Source: Gammaproteobacteria bacterium
GTDB lineage: Bacteria; Pseudomonadota; Gammaproteobacteria; Xanthomonadales; Xanthomonadaceae
Length of the DNA stretch: 9,320 nucleotides
Direction: 5' to 3'
Assembly: GCA_030431185.1 (NCBI GenBank)
Contig: JAUIJO010000127.1
Location: forward strand, 1 to 9,320
The translations under genes and the position numbers were made by a program. This document shows positions 1 through 6,116 of this stretch, piece by piece. The notes under the pieces are model-generated. The model did not search any database. It was not told where the DNA came from and saw nothing but the letters and a program-made list of their open reading frames with translations. How positions within the stretch are numbered: position 1 is the stretch's first letter; each line of letters opens with the position of its first letter.

Positions 1-669
1 GACGAGATCGACCGGGTGTTCGAACACCGCCTGTTGTGGTCGACCGATCGTCGCAACGTGGCCGAATTCCGTCGAAGCGACTACCTGGGCGGGGAGGACG
101 GAGTCTCGCTGGCCGAAAGCGTCCGCAGCCGCGCCTGCAGCGCGATCGGACATGCCCCCACCGGACCCATCCGGCTGCTGACCCACCCGCGCTACTTCGG
201 CCATGTGTTCAACCCGGTCAGCTTCTACTACTGCTACCGCCCCGACGGCACGACGCTGGACGCGATCGTCGCGGAAATCACCAACACGCCCTGGTCCGAG
301 CGCCATGCCTATGTCCTCGACACGGCCGACGCCGTGCGGCGCGGCGATGCCCTGGAATGGGATTTCGACAAACAGTTCCATGTATCGCCGTTCATGGCCA
401 TGGAACGCCGCTACCGCTGGCGCTTCACCCCACCCGGCGACGTCCTCAACGTGCACATGCAGGCGTGCGAAGGCGAGCATCGCGAGTTCGATGCCAGCCT
501 GGGCCTGGCGCGCCGTCCCCTCGACGGCCGTTCGCTCGCGAGGCTGCTGTGGCGGTATCCGCTGATGACCGCGCAAGTGCTCGGGAAGATCCATTGGCAG
601 GCCTTGCGCCTGTGGCTCAAGCGCGTGCCGGTCCACGACCACCCCCGACGGCTGGGAGACACCCGATGA
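1..669 (+). CDS. DUF1365 domain protein (5'-partial)
   Basis: The reading frame is open from base 1, so the true start lies upstream. The GTG at 16 is inside the domain, because the preceding residues DEIDRV already fit the family. The visible 222 residues match DUF1365 (PF07103): LLTHPRYFGHVFNPVSFYYC near residues 59-78, then NTPWSERHAYVL, then KQFHVSPFMAMERRY, and a C-terminal KIHWQALRLWLKRVP. Family members are usually about 260 residues, so roughly 40 N-terminal residues are missing. The biochemical function is unknown. From family knowledge, DUF1365 genes commonly sit beside an FAD-dependent oxidoreductase and a cyclopropane-fatty-acid-synthase-like gene, which points to a lipid-related role. 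The stop overlaps the next gene's start (ATGA at 666-669), and a good Shine-Dalgarno GGGAG for that gene lies at 654-658, inside this one. Confidence 0.93.
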   Translation, partial: DEIDRVFEHRLLWSTDRRNVAEFRRSDYLGGEDGVSLAESVRSRACSAIGHAPTGPIRLLTHPRYFGHVFNPVSFYYCYRPDGTTLDAIVAEITNTPWSERHAYVLDTADAVRRGDALEWDFDKQFHVSPFMAMERRYRWRFTPPGDVLNVHMQACEGEHREFDASLGLARRPLDGRSLARLLWRYPLMTAQVLGKIHWQALRLWLKRVPVHDHPRRLGDTR

Positions 670-1928
670 ACGAAGCCGTTTCCGCCCTCGGGCGAGACGT
701 GCGCTATACCGCGCTGGACCGCATGCTGCGGCAGCGGCTGCTGGCCATGCTCGCGACGCTCGATCATGGCCAGCTGGTGGTCGTGGACGCCCTGGGCGAG
801 ACGCGCCTGGGCCAGGCGTCGGAGGACGGCCTGGAGACCACCGTGCACGTCCGCGACCCGGGCTTCTATCGCGCGGTGGCGGCACAGGGCAGCGTGGGTG
901 CGGGCGAGGCCTACATCGAGGGCGCCTGGCACTGCACGGACCTGGTCGCGCTGGTACGGCTGCTGGTCCGCAACCGAGAGCTGCTCGACGGCATGGAAGG
1001 CGGCCTGGCGCGGTTCGGCGGCTGGCTGTTGCGCGGCTGGCACGCGATGCGCCGCAACACCCGCGAGGGCAGCCGGCGCAACATCACCGCCCACTACGAT
1101 CTCGGCAACGCGTTCTTCGGCCTGTTCCTGTCGCCGGACCTGATGTATTCCTCGGCTCGCTTCGAGTCCGACACGGATACGCTCGAAACCGCTTCCCGGC
1201 GCAAGCTGGACACGATCTGCGCGCACCTCGAACTCCGGCCCGGCGACCGCGTGCTCGAGATCGGCACCGGCTGGGGCGGTTTCGCGCTGCATGCCGCGCG
1301 CCACCATGGCTGCCATGTCACCACCACCACGATCTCGCGCGAACAACATGCGCTGGCCAGCCGGCGGGTGGCCGAAGCGGGCCTGCAGGACCGCGTCACC
1401 CTGCTGCTCGAGGACTACCGGGACCTGCGCGGCACCTACGACAAGCTGGTGTCCATCGAGATGATCGAAGCCGTCGGCGCGGCCTATCTCGATACCTACT
1501 TCGCGACGCTGGGCCGCCTGCTGGTGCCGGGGGGACGCGCGGTACTGCAGGCGATCACCATCGAGGACCACCGCTACGCGCAGGCCCGCGATTCGGTCGA
1601 CTACATCAAGCGCTTCGTGTTCCCCGGCAGCTTCATCCCCTCGATCGGCGCGATGATGGATGCCAAGACCCGCTGCTCCGACCTGCAGCTGCTGCACATG
1701 GACGACTTCGGCCCCTCCTATGCACTGACACTGCGCGCCTGGCGGCAGCGCTTCCTCGCCCGGCTGCCCGAGGTGCGCGCGCAGGGCTTCGACGCGCGCT
1801 TCATCCGCATGTGGACCTTCTACCTGGCCTATTGCGAAGGCGGCTTCCTGGAACGCGCGACGGGCGTGGCGCACCTGGTGATGGCCCGCCCCGGTCGACG
1901 CGCAGGCGACGGGGTGCCGGCGCGATGA
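666..1928 (+). CDS. CFA-family SAM-dependent fatty acyl methyltransferase (UfaA1/BfaB-like)
   Basis: A 420-residue COG2230 protein, predicted to transfer a methyl from S-adenosylmethionine to the double bond of an unsaturated phospholipid acyl chain. The start at 666 has GGGAG seven bases upstream and overlaps the DUF1365 stop. HYDLGN (143-148) begins the catalytic domain; VLEIGTGWGG (196-205) is the SAM-binding loop; SIEMIEAVG (264-271 region) and LQAITIEDHRY (from 294) follow. Measured against E. coli Cfa, the glutamate (E268) and tyrosine (Y352) of the bicarbonate site are kept, but Cys139 is replaced by S163 and His266 by Q295. EMIEAVG and QAIT are, from memory, features of mycobacterial UfaA1/BfaB-type enzymes, which make methylene or methyl branches instead of cyclopropanes. 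The methyltransferase assignment is secure; the exact product is inference. About 140 N-terminal residues form the usual CFA N-domain. Confidence 0.93.
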   Translation: MNEAVSALGRDVRYTALDRMLRQRLLAMLATLDHGQLVVVDALGETRLGQASEDGLETTVHVRDPGFYRAVAAQGSVGAGEAYIEGAWHCTDLVALVRLLVRNRELLDGMEGGLARFGGWLLRGWHAMRRNTREGSRRNITAHYDLGNAFFGLFLSPDLMYSSARFESDTDTLETASRRKLDTICAHLELRPGDRVLEIGTGWGGFALHAARHHGCHVTTTTISREQHALASRRVAEAGLQDRVTLLLEDYRDLRGTYDKLVSIEMIEAVGAAYLDTYFATLGRLLVPGGRAVLQAITIEDHRYAQARDSVDYIKRFVFPGSFIPSIGAMMDAKTRCSDLQLLHMDDFGPSYALTLRAWRQRFLARLPEVRAQGFDARFIRMWTFYLAYCEGGFLERATGVAHLVMARPGRRAGDGVPAR

Positions 1929-2731
1929 ACACCCTCGCGCTGCTGGGAACCGTCTGGCTGTGCGCCGCCCTCGCCATGGGCCTTGGCTGGGCCTGGCAGC
2001 AACGCCGGGCCAATGCCGGCATCGTGGACGTGATCTGGGCGGGTGGCGTCGGCGGTGCCGCGATCCTGCTGGGCGTGCTCGGCGACGGCGCACTGCTGCC
2101 CCGCTCGCTCCTGGCGGTCCTCGGCGGCCTGTGGGGCCTCCGGCTCGCCCGTCACTTGTGGACCCGCGTGCGCGGGGAAAGCGAGGATGGACGCTACGCC
2201 CACCTGCGTCGCCACTGGAACGGCAATGCGTTCCTGTTCTTCCTGTTCTTCCAGGCCCAGGCGCTTCTCGTGGTCCTGTTCGCCCTGCCCTTCCTCGCGG
2301 TCGCCGCCAATCCCGTCCCGCATGCCAGTGCCTGGACGTGGGTGGGCCTCCTGGTCTGGCTGCTGGGCGTGGCCGGCGAGGCCGCCGCGGACCGGCAACT
2401 GGCCCGCTTCCGAGCCGACCCCGGCAACCGCGGCACGACCTGCCGGTCGGGCTGGTGGCGATATTCGCGGCACCCCAACTACTTCTTCGAGTGGCTGCAC
2501 TGGCTGGCCTACGTCGCCCTCGCCGTCGGTTCGCCCATCGCCTGGCTGGCATGGTCCGGCCCGATCGTCATGTACGCATTCCTGCGCTGGATCAGCGGCA
2601 TCCCGTACACCGAGGCACAGGCGCTGCGGACCCGCGGCGAGGATTACCGCCGTTACCAGGCGACCACGCCGATGCTGTTCCCATGGTTTCCACGCACGCC
2701 TCCCTCCCCCGACACCCATGAGGCCCCATGA
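1925..2731 (+). CDS. DUF1295 integral membrane protein (steroid 5-alpha-reductase superfamily)
   Basis: A 268-residue polytopic membrane protein. Hydrophobic stretches lie near residues 1-24, 37-54, 57-78, 102-128, 136-155 and 190-222. The family signature is clear: WWRYSRHPNYFFEW (177-190), then a C-terminal GIPYTEAQ with a basic YRRYQATTPMLFPWFPR tail (241-257). These belong to DUF1295 (PF06966), related to steroid 5-alpha-reductases and isoprenylcysteine methyltransferases; in that superfamily the C-terminal region binds NAD(P)H or SAM. I infer a reductase acting on a lipid double bond in the inner membrane, because the gene lies between two acyl-chain methyltransferases. A direct substrate assignment is not possible. 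The start at 1925 is fixed by ATGA overlaps on both sides; its Shine-Dalgarno is weak, which fits translational coupling to the upstream gene. Confidence 0.92.
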   Translation: MNTLALLGTVWLCAALAMGLGWAWQQRRANAGIVDVIWAGGVGGAAILLGVLGDGALLPRSLLAVLGGLWGLRLARHLWTRVRGESEDGRYAHLRRHWNGNAFLFFLFFQAQALLVVLFALPFLAVAANPVPHASAWTWVGLLVWLLGVAGEAAADRQLARFRADPGNRGTTCRSGWWRYSRHPNYFFEWLHWLAYVALAVGSPIAWLAWSGPIVMYAFLRWISGIPYTEAQALRTRGEDYRRYQATTPMLFPWFPRTPPSPDTHEAP

Positions 2732-3837
2732 ACGCGAGCTTCGAGTCCCGACTGGCACCCGAGCGTCCCGGACCTGGCCTGATCGGCCTGGCCGAACGCG
2801 GCTGGATCCCCGACGTCCTGCTCAGGCAGGGCATCCGCCGGCTGTGCCGGCAGCGCTTGCGTGAGGAGCATGCCGGCGGCTGGATCGCCGAATCGCAGCG
2901 CTTCGACACGCGGCTGGACCTGCTGCGGGGCAGTCCGATCGCCATCCATGCCGATGCGGCCAACGCGCAGCATTACGAGCTGCCGCCGGAATTCTTCCGG
3001 CTCTGCCTGGGCGCACGGCTGAAGTACTCCGCCTGCTTCTATCCCGGGGGGAACGAGAGCCTGGACGAAGCCGAGGACGCCATGCTGGCGTTGTATGGCG
3101 AACGCGCCGCGCTGGAGGACCACCAGGACATCCTCGAGCTCGGCTGCGGCTGGGGCTCGCTGACCCTGTGGATGGCCGAGCGCTATCCCAATGCGCGGAT
3201 CACCGCGGTGTCGAGCTCCGCCGCGCAACGCGAACACATACGGGCCCAATGCCACCAGCGCGGGTTCGACCACGTGCGCGTCATCACTGAAGACGTCAAC
3301 GTGCTGGAGCTGGAGGCGGCGGCATACGACCGCTGCGTCTCGGTCGAAATGTTCGAGCACATGCGCAACTACGCCACGCTGATGGAGCGGATCTCGCGCT
3401 GGTTGCGACCGGGCGGCATGCTGTTCGTGCACATCTTCGTCCACCGGACCCTGATGTATCCCTTCGAGACGTCGGGCGAGGACAACTGGATGGGCCGGCA
3501 TTTCTTCACCGGGGGCCTGATGCCCTCGGCCGACACGCTCGCCTGGTTCCAGGACCACCTCACCCTGGATCGGCGCTGGCTGCTGGATGGCCGCCACTAC
3601 GCGCGCACCGCCAACCACTGGCTGTCCCGGCAGGATCGCCACCGCGACGCGGTCCACGCGATCCTCGCGCAGACCTACGGGGAGGACCAGGCCGCGCTGT
3701 GGGCGCAGCGCTGGCGGATGTTCTGGATGGCCTGCGCGGAGATGTTCGACTACGACGCGGGCCGGCAATGGGGCATCGGCCACTACCGCTTCACCCGACC
3801 CCACACCGTGACCTCGACCGGAGGAACCCACCGATGA
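2728..3837 (+). CDS. Second CFA-family SAM methyltransferase (coclaurine N-methyltransferase-like branch)
   Basis: A 369-residue SAM-dependent methyltransferase annotated by family as cyclopropane-fatty-acyl-phospholipid synthase. Landmarks are HYELPPEFF (82-90), LKYSACFY (98-105), ILELGCGWGS (135-144, SAM loop), EMFEHM (207-212), LFVHIFVH (232-239), FFTGGLMPS and HYARTANHW (from 290). This pattern recalls plant coclaurine N-methyltransferases and their bacterial relatives more than E. coli Cfa. The Cfa bicarbonate residues are partly kept: E210, H235 and Y291 align, while the Cys139 position is A102 with a cysteine next to it (C103). It is clearly diverged from the methyltransferase encoded at 666-1928, so the two are unlikely to be redundant. 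A role in modifying a lipid made or altered by the upstream products is inferred from the operon; an amine substrate is an alternative. Confidence 0.92.
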   Translation: MNASFESRLAPERPGPGLIGLAERGWIPDVLLRQGIRRLCRQRLREEHAGGWIAESQRFDTRLDLLRGSPIAIHADAANAQHYELPPEFFRLCLGARLKYSACFYPGGNESLDEAEDAMLALYGERAALEDHQDILELGCGWGSLTLWMAERYPNARITAVSSSAAQREHIRAQCHQRGFDHVRVITEDVNVLELEAAAYDRCVSVEMFEHMRNYATLMERISRWLRPGGMLFVHIFVHRTLMYPFETSGEDNWMGRHFFTGGLMPSADTLAWFQDHLTLDRRWLLDGRHYARTANHWLSRQDRHRDAVHAILAQTYGEDQAALWAQRWRMFWMACAEMFDYDAGRQWGIGHYRFTRPHTVTSTGGTHR

Positions 3838-4388
3838 CCGCCTCCCCGGCCTGCGCACGCGCGCGCGACCGTTCGATCGCCCTGCTGCTCGTGGCGATGC
3901 TCGCCGGCTGCATGCACCAGCCCCCGACCATCACGCCCGCGGCGTCGGTCGAACTGCCGCGATTCATGGGCAAGTGGTACGTCATCGCCCACATCCCCAC
4001 CTTCGCCGAACGCGACGCCTACAACGCGGTGGAGCGTTACGAGCTCCAGGCCGACGGCCGCATCCGGACCACCTACACGCAACGCAGGGGCGGCTTCGAC
4101 GCCGACGAGACGACCCTGCACCCGATCGGCCGGGTCGTGCCCGGGACCGGGAACGCGGTGTGGACGATGCAGTTCGTGTGGCCCATCCGCGCGGAATACG
4201 TCATCACCTACGTCGATGCGGACCATACCCAGACCATCATCGGTCGCAGCAAGCGGGACCATGCCTGGATCATGGCGCGCACGCCCAGCATCCCCGAGGC
4301 CGACTACCAGGCGCACCTCCAGCGCCTGCGGGACATGGGGTATTCGCTGGAGGACCTGCGCCGCGTGCCCCAGCGCTGGCCGGAGTAA
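3834..4388 (+). CDS. Blc-type bacterial lipocalin, outer-membrane lipoprotein
   Basis: A 184-residue lipocalin with a lipoprotein signal peptide: a basic n-region (R9-R13), a hydrophobic core, then the lipobox LAGC with the lipidated cysteine at C26. The following residue is methionine, not aspartate, so Lol sorting to the outer membrane is expected. The lipocalin GxW motif is FMGKWYVIA (44-52), and WIMARTPSIPE near residues 144-154 matches the WILSRTP strand of E. coli Blc. Family members bind fatty acids or lysophospholipids in a beta-barrel pocket, in the periplasm. The start overlaps the upstream stop and has the best Shine-Dalgarno of the operon, GGAGGAA at 3820-3826, seven bases before the ATG, suggesting high expression. 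Position as last gene of a lipid-modification operon suggests it carries or scavenges the lipid involved (inference). Confidence 0.94.
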   Translation: MTASPACARARDRSIALLLVAMLAGCMHQPPTITPAASVELPRFMGKWYVIAHIPTFAERDAYNAVERYELQADGRIRTTYTQRRGGFDADETTLHPIGRVVPGTGNAVWTMQFVWPIRAEYVITYVDADHTQTIIGRSKRDHAWIMARTPSIPEADYQAHLQRLRDMGYSLEDLRRVPQRWPE

Positions 4389-4403
4389 CACCATCGGACC
4401 CGC

Positions 4404-4431
4404 CACCGGGCGTCCCCCGCGCCGCCCGGTG
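4404..4431. terminator. GC-rich hairpin between the lipid operon and thiG
   Basis: A perfect 9-base-pair stem, CACCGGGCG (4404-4412) with CGCCCGGTG (4423-4431), encloses a 10-base loop. It begins 16 bases after the lipocalin stop and is a plausible end for the five-gene operon. There is no T-tract after it, so classical intrinsic termination is doubtful. Its 3' arm abuts the putative thiG promoter. Confidence 0.45.
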
Positions 4432-4432
4432 A

Positions 4433-4441
4433 TGCGATAAT
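4433..4441 (+). promoter_or_regulatory. Extended -10 promoter for thiG, placed for a leaderless transcript
   Basis: TGCGATAAT reads as an extended -10 element (TGn plus GATAAT, one mismatch to TATAAT). Six bases separate its last T from the thiG ATG at 4448, so the expected transcription start coincides with the A of the start codon. No Shine-Dalgarno sequence is present before thiG, consistent with a leaderless mRNA. No recognisable -35 box is seen, which is acceptable for extended -10 promoters. Confidence 0.5.
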
Positions 4442-4447
4442 GGCCCG

Positions 4448-5242
4448 ATGAATGCCCCACTCCGCAACGATCCGCTCGTCATCGCCGGGAAAACCTACGG
4501 GTCCCGCCTGCTCACCGGCACCGGCAAGTTCAAGGACCTCGAAGAGACCCGGCTGGCGACCGATGCGGCCGGCGCCGAGATCGTCACCGTCGCCATCCGC
4601 CGCACCAACATCGGGCAGATGCCAGGCGAGCCGAACCTGCTCGACGTGCTCCCGCCGGAGCGCTTCACCCTCCTCCCCAACACCGCCGGCTGCTACACCG
4701 CCGACGACGCCGTCCGCACCTGCCGGCTGGCCCGCGAACTCCTCGACGGCCACGCGCTGGTCAAGCTTGAGGTGCTGGGCGACCAGAAGACCCTGTTCCC
4801 GGACGTCGTGGCGACGCTGGCGGCCGCCCGGACACTGGTGGACGACGGCTTCGACGTGATGGTCTACACCTCCGACGATCCGATCCTGGCCAAGCGCCTG
4901 GAGGAGATCGGTTGCGTGGCGGTGATGCCGCTGGCGGCGCCGATCGGCTCCGGCCTGGGCGTGCAGAACCGCTACAACCTGATGGAGATCGTGGAGAACG
5001 CCAAGGTTCCGATCATCGTCGACGCCGGCGTGGGCACCGCTTCGGACGCGTCCATCGCGATGGAGCTGGGCTGCGACGGGGTGCTGATGAACACCGCGAT
5101 CGCCGGCGCCCGCGACCCGGTGCTGATGGCGCACGCCATGAAACTGGCGGTGGAAGCCGGGCGTGCGGCGTTCAAGGCCGGCCGGATCCCACGCAAGCGC
5201 TATGCCTCGGCCTCCAGCCCCGTGGACGGACTGATCGGCTGA
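4448..5242 (+). CDS. thiG: Thiazole synthase ThiG
   Basis: A 264-residue TIM-barrel enzyme of thiamine biosynthesis. It forms the thiazole phosphate moiety in the cytosol from 1-deoxy-D-xylulose 5-phosphate, dehydroglycine and sulfur delivered by ThiS thiocarboxylate. The N-terminal SRLLTGTGKF, the VTVAIRRTN strand, the Schiff-base lysine in LVKLEVLGD (K106) and the phosphate-binding DAGVGTASDA with GCDGVLMNTAIA all match the family. Length is normal. The start is well supported by family alignment, although there is no Shine-Dalgarno; see the promoter at 4433-4441. The stop overlaps trmB by one base (TGATG). In several gammaproteobacteria, including Pseudomonas, thiS lies immediately before thiG; here a lipocalin gene takes that place and the 59-base gap cannot encode ThiS. 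Confidence 0.98.
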   Translation: MNAPLRNDPLVIAGKTYGSRLLTGTGKFKDLEETRLATDAAGAEIVTVAIRRTNIGQMPGEPNLLDVLPPERFTLLPNTAGCYTADDAVRTCRLARELLDGHALVKLEVLGDQKTLFPDVVATLAAARTLVDDGFDVMVYTSDDPILAKRLEEIGCVAVMPLAAPIGSGLGVQNRYNLMEIVENAKVPIIVDAGVGTASDASIAMELGCDGVLMNTAIAGARDPVLMAHAMKLAVEAGRAAFKAGRIPRKRYASASSPVDGLIG

Positions 5243-5985
5243 TGTCCGACCCGTCCGACAAACCGGCCGGCAAGGCCCCGCCCAAACCCTTCACCGTGCA
5301 CGAAGGGCAGCGCCAGATCCGCAGTTTCGTGCTCCGCCAAGGGCGTTTCACGCCGGCCCAGCAGCGCGCGTTCGACGAGGCCTGGCCCCGCTTCGGGCTG
5401 GAGTACTCGGGCCAGCCGCGCGATTTCGACGCGGTCTTCGGTCGCTCCGCCCCCAAGGTGATGGAAATCGGCTTCGGCAACGGCGAGGCCCTGCGTTTCG
5501 CCGCCCGGCAGGACCCCTCGCGCGATTACATCGGCCTGGAGGTGCACGCCCCGGGCGTGGGCCGCCTGCTCAATGCGCTGGCCGAGGACGGCAGCGACAA
5601 CGTGCGCGTCTACCACCATGACGCGGTGGAAGTGCTCGTGAACGAAGTCGCCGACGGCAGCCTGGACGAGATCCGGATCTATTTCCCGGACCCGTGGCAC
5701 AAGAAGCGCCACAACAAACGCCGCCTGGTCCAGCCGGGCTTCGCCGACCTGCTGGTGCGCAAGCTCGCCGACGATGGCCGCTTGCACCTCGCCACCGATT
5801 GGCAGGACTATGCGGAGCATATGTGGGACGTGCTGGATGCCACCGGGGGCCTTGCCAATCGCGCCGGCGCGCGGGGATCGGTGTCGCGGCCCGACTGGAG
5901 GCCGCAGACGCACTTCGAGACGCGCGGCCAGAAGCTGGGGCACGGGGTCTGGGACCTGTTGTACGACAAGACGCGGGATTCGTGA
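5242..5985 (+). CDS. trmB: tRNA (guanine-N7-)-methyltransferase TrmB
   Basis: A 247-residue class I SAM methyltransferase that forms 7-methylguanosine at position 46 of the tRNA variable loop. Visible motifs are VMEIGFGNGEA (73-83, SAM binding), YIGLEVHAPGVG, the catalytic FPDPWHKKRHNKRR (148-161), TDWQDYAEHMW, and RPQTHFETRGQKLGHGVWDLLY near the C-terminus. The first 30 residues are a lysine/proline-rich tail of variable sequence. It is translationally coupled to thiG by a one-base overlap; the thiG-trmB order is common in related gammaproteobacteria. The last two residues (Asp-Ser) and the stop codon are encoded by a GATTCGT heptamer repeat, so this end of the protein may differ from close relatives without affecting the fold. 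Confidence 0.97.
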   Translation: MSDPSDKPAGKAPPKPFTVHEGQRQIRSFVLRQGRFTPAQQRAFDEAWPRFGLEYSGQPRDFDAVFGRSAPKVMEIGFGNGEALRFAARQDPSRDYIGLEVHAPGVGRLLNALAEDGSDNVRVYHHDAVEVLVNEVADGSLDEIRIYFPDPWHKKRHNKRRLVQPGFADLLVRKLADDGRLHLATDWQDYAEHMWDVLDATGGLANRAGARGSVSRPDWRPQTHFETRGQKLGHGVWDLLYDKTRDS

Positions 5986-6003
5986 TTCGTGATTCGTGAT
6001 TCG
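5977..6003. repeat. GATTCGT heptamer tandem repeat over the trmB stop
   Basis: Three exact GATTCGT units (5977-5997) are followed by a partial fourth, GATTCG (5998-6003). The trmB stop TGA at 5983-5985 spans the junction of units one and two. Similar short ATTCG-type heptamer runs are, from memory, frequent between genes in Xanthomonadaceae. Confidence 0.85.
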
Positions 6004-6116
6004 GCCAACACACCGCAAGCTGTACCGTCGAACCACGTCCGCGACATCGATGCCCGTCCCCGGCGGCCCATGCCCGTCCGGGCGACGCCCCACCCGACCC
6101 CCCGATCACGCCCCTG

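Noticed and set aside
16..18. GTG as start of the DUF1365 gene
   Set aside because: Residues before it already match the family (DEIDRVF), so the gene continues upstream of the window.
36..665. Upstream extension of the first methyltransferase frame to 36
   Set aside because: The extension overlaps the DUF1365 gene out of frame and reads Arg/Pro-rich; the ATG at 666 has a good Shine-Dalgarno and fits the family length.
411..2552. A 713-codon open frame on the - strand opposite the DUF1365, methyltransferase and DUF1295 genes
   Set aside because: Arg/Pro/Ala/Gly-rich translation with no recognisable domain, typical of the antisense frame in GC-rich DNA; the + strand genes are clear family members.
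6050..6079. Direct repeat of ATGCCCGTCC at 6050-6059 and 6070-6079 upstream of the permease
   Set aside because: Two 10-base copies in GC-rich DNA are weak evidence for an operator, and no promoter elements flank them.
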